Shown: positions 1 through 14,000 of the stretch, one piece after another
Numbering within the stretch: the stretch's first letter is position 1
Layout: each line of letters begins with the position of its first letter
Source: Cyclina sinensis
Taxonomy: Eukaryota > Mollusca > Bivalvia > Venerida > Veneridae
Assembly: GCA_012932295.1 (NCBI GenBank)
Contig: JAAONU010000009.1
Coordinates: 7,853,535-7,917,534, forward strand
Length of the DNA stretch: 64,000 nucleotides
Direction of reading: 5' to 3'
Notes under the pieces: generated by a model
The model's database searches: none
The model's input: the letters and a program-made list of their open reading frames with translations, nothing else
What the model was told of the DNA's origin: nothing
Translations under genes and position numbers: made by a program

Positions 1-966
1 ATTACATTAGGAATACAATATGACCTTTTAATCACAATTTCTGGTCTGCTTGATTGAATTTTTAAGCACTTGCCTTCTTTTATTCAGTTACTAATGAAAT
101 TGGACCTTTTGTGATTGTATCTTTTACAGTGTTGAATTTAAGTTATTAGATCTTTTAAGCACACAATGTCTGCCTTTTTATTTTTCTAACATTTTGAAAT
201 CTCTAGGTGTATCATGACAGAAAAAAAACCCCAAGGCCATGTAACTTAGAAGTATCTTCAATTTTATGCTTTTTATCCTTGCTGTTTAATCTCCACCCAC
301 CTTCCCTACTTAAAAACATACTGATTAAAGAAGACACATACACACACTGCCCTCAGGGAGGTTACCTTTAATTTTGGAATGAGATATATGTGTATGTTAT
401 AATATACATGAACCTTGGAAACCGGGATGTTAAGTTGCGTGTAGATAGCAAAGAAGTATTTAATGCAAAAAAAAGGGATGTTAAATGATTAAAATGCAAA
501 CAGTGCAAGTAAACTTCATTTAATCTGAAGTCATCAAGTGTGAAAATTGGAAAATGTGTAAAGGTATGGAGTAATGAAGTGTAAGAATAGCACATTGTGA
601 CATTTATAAACATTGTGGTAGGTTTGTGATCATTAAATAGTTTGTAAACAAACTAACATTAACTAGGTTAGGTTGGACAGTGTGGGAAAATATAATTTAT
701 GATATGTATGAAATAAAATAAAAAATATCTGGAATTAAATGTTGATTGTGTGAAAACTAGGTAAGTTTAAAGAGTGGCTGATTTTTTTGTAGATGTTCTT
801 TAAAGTGAATAAATATACCAAAAACCATTCACAGGTAGATTATAAATTATAGTAAAGTAACTTGAATTAAGAAATATGCAAATGTGTAGATGATACTTGG
901 CAGGATGACATTGAAAGAGAAGCTTTATGAATTAAATAGTATTTTAAGTAAAAAGATTTTGTACAT

Positions 967-1235
967 GTACTGCGCTGGGTCAGCTATAAAAAAAATTATA
1001 ATCACATGGCATTAGTCATTTTAGTCAAAATAATTCAAGTGACGTCTTGAGCAATTCTGAGATATTTTTGTTATGGGTCAGAATCTCGCTATAACGCGGA
1101 GGAGAGATATTGACCCATACAAAAAACTACACAATATCTCGACTTGCGTACAATTAGTTGGACTATAGTCATTTTTGTGATTTCTGACAAGTTTTGATGA
1201 CAACTGACCCAAAAATTACCATCCTAGTGCAGTAC
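967..1235. mobile_element. Candidate fold-back miniature element (MITE-like)
   Basis: The ends are inverted: GTACTGCGCT at 967 and AGTGCAGTAC ending at 1235 match as GTACTGC(G/A)CT. Inside, TGGGTCA near 1074-1080 faces TGACCCA near 1111-1117, and GAGATAT arms flank them. So the element can fold on itself at two scales. No coding capacity. Family unknown; degenerate fold-back DNA is the alternative. Confidence 0.4.
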
Positions 1236-2377
1236 TACCACCCTTTCATTAAGATTTGAAAATGAAGGGGTTTAGGGCTGATAGTTTATAAAGTTTCTGA
1301 ACTATACCATTTTGTATTAAGTTTGTTAGAGTATAAGATTTTTACTGTGGTAATTTTGGGTATATGACCATGTCAGAATTGAACTTGGGAACAAAATTTG
1401 TTTATGGGTAACAGATCAGCAATCTCTGGCTTTAGAGTTGATATTCACCATAGGCCTTGCTTTTTATTTTTTTACAAAAATGCCCAAACTTTTGAAGCCT
1501 TTTTTCCCCATCTTTGAAAGGAGAGGTGGTAAAACCTAATTTCACATCTTTTGCCTAATTTCTGTTTGATTTTGTATATGTTATAGGCCACATGAACCTT
1601 GGGCAAAGATAAATAAAGGAAATGTTAGTAATTGGAGATGTGCTAGAAAGATAAATAAAGATAAATAAATGAAAATTGGCAAATTCTGTTCCACATTAAT
1701 ATTACAGGTGAAAGTACAGTTTATAGGTCAAACTATAGTATATGAAATAGAATATAGGATAGTAGTTTGCCTGAGTTTGGTTCTTTTCATTATAGGCTTA
1801 TCAGTAAATGGCTTTTGATTGGTTCTTTAGACAATAAGATTGATAGTTCAAAGGGGCTCTTAAATAATTGAGATGAAAAAGGTCAGACAAATACAATGAA
1901 AAATTCTACTATGGTTATCAAGGCCTCGGTATAATCAGTCAGTAGTCTATTGACTTTGGCAAAAGAGAATGTAGTTAAAGGGCCATAAAGTGGTGCATTT
2001 GAAAAAGGTTTTATCTACTTAAAAATCAGATTGTAAATAAGATGCAAAATATTTAAGGTCACAATAATCAGATAAGAACAATATCTACTATAAACCTGAT
2101 TAATACAAGGTAAAAAAAAAAGTGCAGTCATTAAACTGGATCAGAATAAAAGAAAACCTATCAAAAATCATTACGCACAGCATTGTTGATACCTATTTTT
2201 TTAAACCGTGTATCTTTGCTGTTTGTGACAAAACTCCATATTGGTCACATAATTATTCGGTTATTGGTTGGATGAATGGTACATGTCTCCCATTGTTCAT
2301 GCATCCTTTCTTACAAGTCTTTTAAATTAACTCAGACTCAAGTCCAGTCTTATATTCTCAACCACAGCCAGCACCCC

Positions 2378-2592
2378 ATCCCTTCCTCAGACATGTACCC
2401 TCAGCCTCCCTCTCCCTTCCTCATACATGTACCCTCAGCCTCCCCCTCCCTTCCTCATACATGTACCCTCAGCCTCCCCCTCTCTTCCTCATACATGTAC
2501 CCTCAGCCTCCCCCTCCCTTCCTCATACATGTACCCTCAGCCTCCCCCTCCCTTCCTCATACATGTACCCTCAGCCTCCCCCTCCCCCCCTA
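2378..2592. repeat. 34-bp minisatellite, about 6 copies
   Basis: Unit CATACATGTACCCTCAGCCT followed by a C/T-rich half (CCCCCTCCCTTCCT) repeats at exact 34-bp spacing. The strand is strongly pyrimidine-biased. As 34 is not a multiple of 3 and the unit lacks stops, all three frames stay open, which explains overlapping Pro/Ser-rich ORFs here that are not genes. Confidence 0.9.
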
Positions 2593-5030
2593 TACATATT
2601 CTTCTGCAGAGAAGTATTTATAGATCAACAAACCATGAAATGTGTCTTATTCTATGTATTCTCAAACCATGTAATATTTGTCAAAGGTTTCGAGTTAATA
2701 GTTTTCTACAGGAGTAATAAATTCACAACATGACACAGCTATTGTTACAGACCTTACAACTTGTTTGCTCAGATGAAATTTTATCATGAATTTCAGTAAG
2801 TCATTCAAAACATTTTTGAGATAAGGGAATTTCAAGAGATTGTTAAACTGTATTTCATTAGTTTAGATGAGAGGGTTTGTTTTATCTTTTTATTCTTATG
2901 AAACTTTATTATTTGGGCAATAAAACAAAACTTTCAGTTAAAGTGCAAAGTGAAAATTAATAAAAATAGGAAATAGGTAGAGTGGGGCAAATAGACAAAT
3001 GATTTGGACCATGCAGACAATGTTCAGCGTTCCTAGATTTGTTTGTATGAAGAGGTTATTTAAAATTTAGTATAGACTTAGGGAACTTTTTTACACAGGT
3101 ATATACATGTGCATCTGAATGATACAAAGTAAAAATCTGGGTAGGTGAGTTTTCCTTATCAGATTTGCATATCATTCGTGAAGAGAAATCAATTCATACC
3201 ACACCTGAGAAATTTGAACCTTAATTCAAATCACCTTAAGTTCTCCGTTCAAAGGTATCTAAGTGCTTATTTAAATTTCGAATCAATTGTTTGTTTGTGC
3301 CTTTGAAGTATTCTTATGTAACTAATTTATAAGCGATTTGTAAGTTCTTAAAACACGTTCAAGGTTATTTACTTATTTCTTCAGCAATTTAGCAAGCTTT
3401 TATTATCTTTTTATAGTGAAATAAAACTCAAAATATATTTTTAAAGCAGGTTTAATGATATGTTATTTCAGTGTATTTGGCAGTCAAAGAAATTAGTTGA
3501 CAGAAAATGCAGATTGATTAATCCAGGACCGTCATAGTTTTAAGTCAACTCAAAAACACAATTAGATTACAAATGGAGCTATTTCTCAAAGGGAATCAAC
3601 TCTGAACAGAACTGGGGCATCTTTGTAATGAAAGATCTATTATGAACACTTTTGTACCATACAAATGGACTTAAAGATATTTAGGCAAATCTCCATACAT
3701 GAAGCGTTTCATCCACAAAATTTTAACAAAGTTTTATAAAGGGAAAGAACACAGCAAACTGTGGCTTCTGCATTTTGTGGTTTATAAATGTTTTACAAAT
3801 ATAAAGGGAAAGAACTCTAAACAGAACTTAATATTTCATTCTGATATATGAATGTCAAATACCCTGTCAGAGAGTAAGAAAATCATTCGTATTAAATGAT
3901 GTTCAGCTGTCATTTCTTATTAATTAAGTCTGAAAGTAAATGTCATAAATAATTAGGTAAATAAATATGTAATGCAAAATACTGTACAGGTAATTTGGTG
4001 CAAAACATTGATTACGGTTCAATTTTTTTTCTGTAATTAGTAATTTAAACATTTATAGGAGTCTGTTTTACACACAAATAAGTTCAAATAAAAAGGAGTT
4101 TAACAGTAATTTTATTCTGTGTCAGTAGGCATTATTAAATTGAATAACATTGAAGTATAAAATACTTGAAGAAAGCATTTCCTTGTAAACTTAAATTCAG
4201 TTAAATCTATACACTTTTTATGATCTTCTATAAAAAACACATTTCAGAAACCTTTGCACCATTAACTTTCAGCCAAATTCATGTAAATAGCAGTGAAAAC
4301 CTTTCTGAACTTTACAAAATTTTATGTTAAAAAAAGAGCAAAAAGACATTTAATTTCTCATAAAAAAGAGCAAGTGTTATACTGTGTATGGTTTTACTGA
4401 GATAAAAAAGAATGTTATTTGGCATTTTCCAAGTGCGTAGAATGCATTTCGCATGACAATCACAGAGTGTTTTTGGGAGAGCCTTGGCGGAAACGCATGT
4501 TGTTTTCCATATAATGTATCAACCTGGATGATGCATTGTTCCGGAATTTAAGTTTTTGATAACTCGCCAATCCAAAGTCTGCCGCCAGGTTGGATGTACA
4601 GATTTTCATGTTTTATATCAAATTTTATTCACTTAATGGTTTGCAGACATGATTAAGAGAAAAAAAATGTTTTTACAGTAATCTTATTAGTTTTGATATG
4701 GTATGATGCCAAAATAGGTTACTGTAACTACGGGTCTATGTAGTTACTGATGGTACTCTGGGTTCCTGTAATTATGGTTTATGTCATTACTGCTGGTTCC
4801 CTGGTTACACTTTCTTAGAAATACAAACTGATTTGTCATCAAAGCTGTTGCTGTGTCATTTTCCCATTAATAGATTTACCATCTACAATGTCTGTAAAGA
4901 ACTGTTTTCATCATGCACAAAACACACAACAGAGTTTTCAATAATCAGGTATTTGGAAAACAGAGAAAGAAACAAAAGCATCTTTGAGTGCATAGAAAGG
5001 AGGGTTTATGTTCTGAGCAATTCTTTTTAG

Positions 5031-8000
5031 CTGCAGCAAACCCATGTTGAACCAAAGAAAATTGAAGTGACCGAGGAAGACCGTATTACCCTGAAGCCCA
5101 TAGGCCCAGGAGTACAGCAGCTAGAGCCCGAGGGCTCACACTCTGGCAGCACCCTTGGGCGGGACAGTACACTTGGGCGTGCAACCACACCAAGCTTCCC
5201 TACAAGCCCTGGAGTGGCCTCAGCAGGTAAGATCAAATTAGCTAGCTAGCAGTACACATACACCTCTAAGAACTGTCTTGTTAAAAAAATACCACTTTTC
5301 TTATACCTTTATCAACCATCAATACAAATACAGATCTTTTACTCTGATTGAAATTTCATCAAATTTAAAATTTTAGTTACACCAAATTTCACATAACCAT
5401 TCACATTAATTGTGGTTTGGGGGATTTGCATAAACTTCAATGAAAAAATTAAATGTTCGCTTTTAAAGGGAGAATTTACATGTAAAAGCTTTTTTGGCAC
5501 ATGAAGTATTTAGACTGAATATTTTAAGCATGTTTCTCTGCGCAGGTGAATGTTAACATTATGAAACATTGCTATCTTTATAGGATTTTCACTTGTACAA
5601 GTTTATAGTCTGTTGATGATGATCTTTTTAAAATTATTTGCAGTTTTTGTGCACAATTATGCTAAGTAAAAAAAAAATCGTAGTTGAATTCAAAGCTTTA
5701 TTAGTTTGCCATACACATCAATCAATCGGTCAATCACCAGTCAGTCAGTCTGTAACAACACTGATGCCAAGTCGGAGCTTTCAATAGATTCAAGTAGGGC
5801 AAGGTGGTTCTTTTCAACAAGACGGTTAATATTTGCATTATAAATCCCCTTTTCATCTTAAAAATATATTTTCCTGTTCTTTAAAATATATATGTATTCC
5901 AGTTAAAGCATTAATATTTGCATAATAAAATATATACTTCCCCAATAGTCAAGTATTTTTTAGAAACTTATGTATTGAAAAATGTAATTAATTGCCTAAG
6001 TAAATGTTTAGATTTTAAATGCAACAAAAGTGTTAAGAATTTTTTCCACTGTTTTTTGTTCCTGTTAAATGTGAAAAAAAATGTTGTTTTGTACTTATTG
6101 TTGTCATGGCAACACTGTTGGTTAAATGGACATGCCTGCATCTTGTGCCATAGTTACATGAAAAACTGTACCTGTCTTGTGTTGGGAAAAATACAGAAAC
6201 TGTAAAATCTTGTAGCTTTAAATATTGTTACAAAAGTCTCGGCAGAGATTTTAATGAATATATCGCTGGGTACAGTCACCCACAAGAAAATTCTAGGAGC
6301 CAGAAGGAAATGCGAGTTGAAGAACTTAACAAATATTGTTTCATTTAAGAATTAATGAAGTTTCATAACTACTAACCAGTGGTTTCGTAGTCTAACACTT
6401 TTAAGTTACTTTTTTTTTTTTAGAATTAAAAAGTAAAATCAGAACTTTACAGTTATTATTTGTTATGAATCTTGTTATAACAGAAATGGCCAGTAGGAAA
6501 ACTTCTTAAAAATTAGCCGTACTGTTTTGTTTGAATGAAGCCAGATTTTTTATACTTTGAGTGGTTCACTCTCATTACCTTGACCATTTTCATTGACCTT
6601 CATTAATGACCATGACCATGTTTGCTTTTGTACAGAGCACATAATACAAGCAGTGCATGAGAAAGCTCGTCGGATGTCAATAGGTTCCTCTAACCAATCA
6701 CTGAATAGCATTGGTGGTTACCTTGGTAAAAATACTGATAACTTTGTTACCGTGGCAACATATATCACGCTATACCCATGTTGCATTTTGTCTTTCTGTT
6801 TTAAAGCATGATTTATATCTAATATCTTCTTCATTTTCTCCTTTTTGTGTCCTGTGAATGTTTTGTTTAATACCAGATGCCTGAAAATTTTCTCCTTCTC
6901 TCCTTTGTATTATATAATTGTTTGCTTGCACAAAATTACAATGATTTTATAACCTCTTGTTGTTCACTTTGAGTTAATGTATGTGGATTTCCTTTCCATA
7001 ACAGCAGTGCTTGTTTTCTTTTGTTTCTTTTCCATGGAGAAAAAATGGTTAGTTATGCCTTAAGCACAAAAGCATGTTGTCCAATGATTTTGTTCTATTT
7101 TTTTTTTTATGTGGAATGAAATTATTTCCCCTTTTCCTAAGCAATAACAATGCATTTACAACAAAATCACAGTACTAAATTAAAGAATTTAAATATAAGT
7201 CTATAAAGAATCCACTCTGCTTGCCCACTGTACAGATAATGCTGACCAATAAGTCACTTCAATTGTACTCATTTTTAAGGTTATTGAACAAAAGTATGAT
7301 CTGTCATACAACAAATGACAGTCACCACACACGTCAGCACCTTCGGTGCTTTGATTGTTTAAAAAATGTGGCAGTTTTAGACAGAGAATGTTTTGGGCAC
7401 CTGATTACCCCAGGAATGATGGAAGACAAAGTTCCTTTCTACTTACCATAGTTATAATACTGGTGATAAGCGTAAGCATAAATATAGGATTTCCTAAAGA
7501 AATTTGCAAACATCATCAAACTCTCTACTCTTTCTGTATAAATAATCAGTGTTTTAGATACACATTAGCATGTGAGTATAAAAGGGTGACACATACTTTA
7601 TCTATTCTAGCATTTTTAGTCAGTATTGGTAGTGTCTACAACGACTGTGTAAACTATGAACTTAGTTTTAGATATTTATACAGAGTTTATACAGAGTTTG
7701 CAAAATACCATAATAAAAGATATAGTTACACCAATTTTAAAAGTATTTTTATAAAGTTATATTAATCATTGTGTCAGCCTGCAGTGATGGATTAATTTTT
7801 ATATTCTTGTATATTCCCTGGATTTAATTTTTTTTAATGCAGTTTCTTCAAATGTTTGTAGTTCAAGTGACTGACCTCAACATTGTTAGCCAATGCATAT
7901 CAATAGAAATGTTTATACATATATCTAGTCTGGTTGTATTTGTGAAGAATGCACCAAAACTTAGTAACTGACTTATCTGCCTGTCACAGAAACGCGTTGG

Positions 8001-11000
8001 AATAAATAGTTTTTCAAATTTTTATCAATGAAATATTTTACCTCGTTAATCACAGGATAGATGCTTACTTCAAATGGTAAATGAAACACACAGAAATGAA
8101 TAGCTCCTGTTGCTCAGTGGAGTCGTTCATCATTTTATTTTACCCAATTTCTGGGTCATGGGTTTTAATATTGTTACAAGCATTTTTGTCTTCCAACTTC
8201 AAGCGGTGTAAAGCATACAGTTATGTTTTGGAAATAATATTTTGGCTTATCTTGAATTAGGAAAAAATATTTGTAAGCTTTAAAATGTAGAGGTCAGTAG
8301 CTTTAAAGTGTGCTGAAATATTACAAAATACAAAAAAAAATTAGATTTCATTAAAATTGGAAAATCCTATAATACCATTTATTTTGGTTTGATGATGTCA
8401 CATTTGTGATGATCCCTCACCCGTTGAAATGTCATATAACATTCAGATAATCAATACACAACCTCATGTATTTCCTTATAATTCACTAGATTTTGTAGTT
8501 TACTCGCAATTCTTTGTAAATGAATTGATTTGTATTATAGTGATTATTCTTTGAACATGACCTTTTTATCATTCTGCATGAACAGTGATTGAAATTGTGT
8601 TTTTGTTTCATTTGTGTTGTAGTGACTCCCCCATTTCCAGTTACACCTAGGACTCCCTACACCAACATCTCAGGTATAGAGTTTTCACCTCTTTATTTCA
8701 AACCAGTTATATATTATCTCCCCTTGTATGTATTTTGTGGCATTTCTAGGTGTTTACTTCACTTTTGTTTTGATATGTTTAACATTTAAAAAAAATGTTG
8801 TATTCTATTCTGAAAAGAAAGTGCATGTTTTAGTTTAGACTTTTTGGTATTGGCTGTCAGTTTTGTATGTTTTTAACAGATATCCAGTGTTTCAGTGAGA
8901 GATGAAATAAATAGAGAAGGAATTTCACAAACAAGTACCACTGTTTCTCAAAACATATTTTGGTAATGTTATACTTCAGAAAAAAAACGAATTAAAACAA
9001 AAAAAGTTTAAGAAATACGAGTTATTATTATATAAGGTTGTTTTCGTAAAGGTTGATTTAAACAGGTATAAGCACAGAGGATGGCAATGTGCGCATCCTT
9101 TGTTGGGCATACATCACTGACCTGTGTTAAGAAATCTTGGTGACAGTAATACTGGATATGTGTTATGAAAACTTTTATATTTTTTTTTTCAGAGCACATT
9201 CTTGTTTTTAATTTCTTGCATGAGTTTAGTCTAGATTAGTTTGTGAGTTACAATGTTTTAGAATATATCTTTAAGATGTGTGTTTTGGGGAGGCTGATAA
9301 TTCAGGTTCCAGAACAATTAGAAATAAGTAGATACTGCATTTGTCTTCCTCCTTTTGCTTTGAGCTCAGTTAGTTTGCTTTTGTGACTTTCACATTTAAC
9401 AAAATATTAAATGGGGAAATAAAAAGAATACATTTGGCAAGAAATTTCAGTGAAAAATTTGTTACAGAAATACTTCATTTTTCACCCGAGTTGCAAACAA
9501 AAATCATTTTTCTGCAGATTTGTCTCCCTTTAATCATTCATCGTTAAAGAGTATCCTCCCTTGGATGTTTTATAGCTTGTTGCTGCACCTGATATAGTTA
9601 AAGCTGGAAGCTATGTCTTCATGCATGTACTGTTTTAAATTTCATTTCTGATTCTGCTTTAAACCTGCAGTAATTAAATTTAGATAAAATGGGCAAGGAA
9701 TTTGAAGGTAGTAAGAAAGTTTTAGTTTTTTTTTTGTTCCGTAGAAAACACAGCTCTAGAGTTAATACCTCATTCTGAAGTCTGTGAGGGAATGCTTGCA
9801 TGCACAGATAGCTTTCAGCTTTATTTCTTGGTTTGAAGGGTTTCTATCCTATGTAATCGCATCACAATTTTTTTTTTTGCTTTTTCTATGACTTGTTTAG
9901 TGTCAGCGAGCCCTTACTACCTGCACGGTCACGTTTCCCGACCTCAGCAGAGCCCCTTTTCCTACGGGTCTTCTGTGGCTGTAGGGCAGTACAGTTCCCA
10001 GCAGTCTTTGAATAGCGTTTTTGAACGTGACAGCCCACAGGATCATTACAATACCATAGTGTCTCGTCAGCTTATGCATAGTGCCCACGATCCAACATAT
10101 GCTTCCATAACAGACAATGATTTTGGGAATGCAAAAGGTATCATAAACACATAGTGGCTTCTTGCAGTAGTTCTACTACAACTTATTTTCAGTCGGCTTG
10201 GTTTCTTCTTGGAAAAAGTACTTTCATCACTTTGATTTTTAAACAGTTTAAATTGTATAGTCTGTTTCCTTATTTTACCTTATAGTCTGTTTCAGTATTT
10301 AAGTTAAGTAACTTGCATTTATGTGTTTAATTTTTTTCTGAACTTCCTTTTTTATTTTTTTTTAAATTTTGATGTGTGAAGGTGAAAGAGAGCTTCTTGA
10401 ATTTTATTCTTTTATTAGTATTCTTTGTTACATTTCTTTGTTAATTGTATTTGGTTTTGGATTTACTTTTTGGTGGTTTCATTGCAGTGTTACTAGCAGT
10501 GATTTTGGCATTTTAAACTAAGGTGTGCTTGAATTTACGTTTTGGTTATGGAACACAATGGATTGTGTGTGTATTAAAACTTAATTTCATGACAATACAT
10601 TCTCAGCTTCTGTTCAACTGTTTAGATCATTACTGTGAACGCGATTCTTTAAAATTTGCTTGGGTACTTGCTTTACCATTTTGAAATTGAGGAAGAAACT
10701 TTGAAGCGATTTTAAATATGATGAATATAAAACACGTTGCTAAAACTGTAACTTTTAAAATACACTTGATAGGAAAGTTTAAACAGATTTCCTAAGAGAG
10801 TGATAGGGAAAATATTACCTTGTAAAATTGTTTGTTTAAAATTGTCAGATACTGATGTATATAATGGAAACCCATCACCCAAAGGTGCTGAAGAAGCAGT
10901 TATTTAAAAACTTTAAAAAGTGCTTAACGGGAAATTTTAAAATAGACTGATTATCGGCAGATTTGTTCACTGCTGTAATGTTTGTTCCAACATGAATTTT

Positions 11001-14000
11001 GTAGACTGCTAATGTTTTCAGTTGTTACAAGAATTACAAGCTTAATTGGTTAATAGTCTGCAGTAGCATTTGCTTTTAAGTCAAATTGTAAAAAAATGTT
11101 TAATGATAAGTTGTCTTTTTTTTGTTCAAGTGTTAAACAGTTAAGTCAGAGTAAAGAAACAAGTGCAAAGAGAGAAAAGTATCCAGCTTTTGTTTGCCTG
11201 TTGAGTAACTTGTTCAAGACAGTTGAATGTCGGCCCGTGATATAATGTTAATTATTTAAAATAACGCCCAGTTCATACAATAGGGTATTTTACTGTCCAA
11301 GAAAGATACAATTATCATTTTCAAACATTGATTAATTAGCAGTCATGCATTAGCAGTGATACACAGTGAAGCTGTATGTTTTGGTGTAGTTCGCAAAAAC
11401 ATTTTGTTTAAACAACAACACGTTAAGTTGGTTAGTTTTGTCATGTTGCACTGTAGATGTTGAATGTAAGATGACCACTGACTAAGTGAGCATGCTTTTT
11501 CACAACAAAAACATTTTGTTTCTCACAAAACTAGTGCAAATAATGTTACTGCATTTACACAGTAGGTATTAGTGCATTAATAATGTCTATGTGCTGTGTT
11601 TTGAGATTTCTTTGACCTTGACTTGAAGGTCAAGGACTTTCAGCATGAAAAGCTGCAGTGTCATTTTAGTCTTTGGTCTTTAGTCTGTCAGGAGCTTTTA
11701 GAAAATTTAGTCTTACATTAAACAAGAAAACATGACAAATTTGTCAAATTGTACTCAGGTTCTTTGTGTTTCAGTATATTGGTTTCATGTTTGTACTCAA
11801 GCTTGTACTTTTGTGCTGTGTATACGAACATCTGTACTTTTGTGTACATTAGTTCTGTCCTATGTATGGGTACATTAATCTTGTACTTGTTTGAGTACAT
11901 TTGTTCTGTGTCCAAGTACATTTGTACCATGTTTGAGTACAACTGTATTCTGAATATGTCATTTATGAAATGATTCTCATGCTTGTTTCACAGCTGGAAG
12001 CAATGTGATGAGCCCGACTGGTACCCTGCAGTCAGACAAGATGCAGTACCAGACACAGTACAATCAGCAACAGTCGTATCAAACTAACACTCTCCCACAC
12101 TCTGGCTCACAGCTTGCCAGTCAGCAGTACCTGACAAACACACTGCCCCTTAGTTCAGCACCGCAACCAGTCAGCCAAACGTTTCAAACAAGTACCTTGC
12201 CACACCAGTCTGGATTTACTCAGGTAAACTTTAAAGCCAGAAAGTATTAAAAGTTGTTTCTTGGCCTATTTGATAGAATTTCTATTCTCAAACTATCTGT
12301 TACATGTTAACCTTTGATAGCTTTACGCAACAAAACTGTGCTTTCAAAGCACTAAACCTTGGTTAAATTTTGCTATATCAACAACAGTTGACCATCCCAA
12401 TTTTGCTTGTAATGTAAGAAAGTACATCTGGTTGATATAAATCAGTTTCCTATCTTCTCCTTAAGGACATAAATATTGGGAAATCATTATTGTAATATAT
12501 ATATATATAGCTTTATATGTCATTGATTTAGTGAAACAGTAATCAGCGACAGATGTAAGGAAATTATATATGTTTGACCTATTTTGTATTTCATATGATG
12601 CAATCAATATGTACATAGAAAATTCAAGGCAATTTTCAGTATTTGGAAAGAGAGAAGACTTAATCTCAGCGTACGCACCATTGAAGGTTAAATTGTTCCC
12701 TTTGTCATCTCAAATATCCTGTCCTAATGGTAAAATGTTGACCATTTTAGCAGCAGCAGCAGCAACAGTATCAGCAGCAACAGCAGCAATTTCAGCAGTA
12801 TCACACTAGCTCCAGTCAGCAGTACAGTACACAGCAATACTCCACATCACATGACGGTAGTCTGCATGTAGACACCAATCCCAGAATGCTTACAACACAA
12901 CCTGCAAGATCGCCATCTTCTCCAGGGAGGTAGGTTTCATCATAATGCTATAAATACATTTGAATATGCTCTTTCATTTGTTTTGTATACAGCAACTCTT
13001 TCTACAAGTATTGACAATGATTGGATCAGTCTTAAACAGGAGTTTATAATACTTGAGTGTGCAGTTGGTAAAATATGAGTGACTGAAGTGATAATTTTGT
13101 GACAACATATCACTGATGAGATACTAAATTTTTGTGCTTTTGAATGTTTTAGCCCACCTTCCCCTGGAAACTTGAACACACTGAGACAGCAACTACATGT
13201 CGCCCACAACATGTCTAACAGTGCTGTCAGTCCTGGCCCCCACTCTGCCACAGGTCAAAGTTCACCCAGCGTGTACTTTGGTCTGTCACGTCGTGGCAGC
13301 CTGACATCTTTGGCTGACTCAGAAGCTGTACATACAACACCAAGGTTTGTGAAGGACACATCTAAATACTGGTACAAGCCTAGTATCTCTAGAGAGGAAG
13401 GTAAGATTTTAATTGATACCTATACTTTTGCTGCCATTTTCTATCAAGTTTTAAAACTGTGGCATATGACTGCCTATTTGTGAAGCAGTCTCTTGATATC
13501 TGAAAATAATATACTTTTAGCAGGCTATGTGATATGACATAAAATCGAATTGTCAGTTTCTAAAATCAGCAAAATGAAACCAGCAGTGAGAATGGAGGAT
13601 TAACCTTTGAAGATAAAACTAGGAAACTCTATAAAGGTGTTACCAAATCACTTTTTTCAAAAAGTATGTTGAATTTTCTGTGAACCATTCGAAATCTTTG
13701 AGTTAGATTTGATGTAGATTAGTAAACTTTGAAGGTCTGCAAGTTAAAAGTTTCTTTTTTTTCTTACCAGCCATTATGATGCTGAAAGACAAAGCACCAG
13801 GAACATTTGTTGTGAGGGACTCCAATTCTTTCCCTGGAGCTTTTGGACTTGCCTTGAAAGTTGCAACCTTGCCACCCAATGTGCAGACCAAATCCACAGG
13901 TGACCCCCAAGCTGATCTGGTCAGACATTTTCTGATTGAACCAACAAGTAAAGGTGTCCGTCTGCGTGGCTGTTCAAATGAACCAGTGTTTGGTGAGTGA

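Larger units (their letters stand above)
1..5030. other. Intronic or upstream DNA of the tensin gene, no exon found
   Basis: AT-rich and without open exons flanked by good splice sites. It contains a fold-back element (967-1235) and a 34-bp minisatellite (2378-2592). Because the first tensin exon seen starts mid-protein, most or all of this is probably a tensin intron. Confidence 0.55.

Noticed and set aside
2276..2733. Three overlapping Pro/Ser-rich ORFs
   Set aside because: They are frames of one 34-bp minisatellite, all translating the same unit in different phases.
3100..3150. Extra tensin exon near 3100
   Set aside because: An acceptor and a GTGAG donor bracket about 49 nt, but all three frames contain stops.
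4833..5030. Upstream extension of the 5031 tensin exon
   Set aside because: The in-frame reading does not continue as tensin, and a clear pyrimidine-rich acceptor ends at 5030.
5027..5236. 69-residue minus-strand ORF
   Set aside because: Antisense of the first visible tensin exon.
7355..7765. 136-residue ORF in a tensin intron
   Set aside because: AT-rich composition, no domain, no splice context, lies between two well-phased tensin exons.
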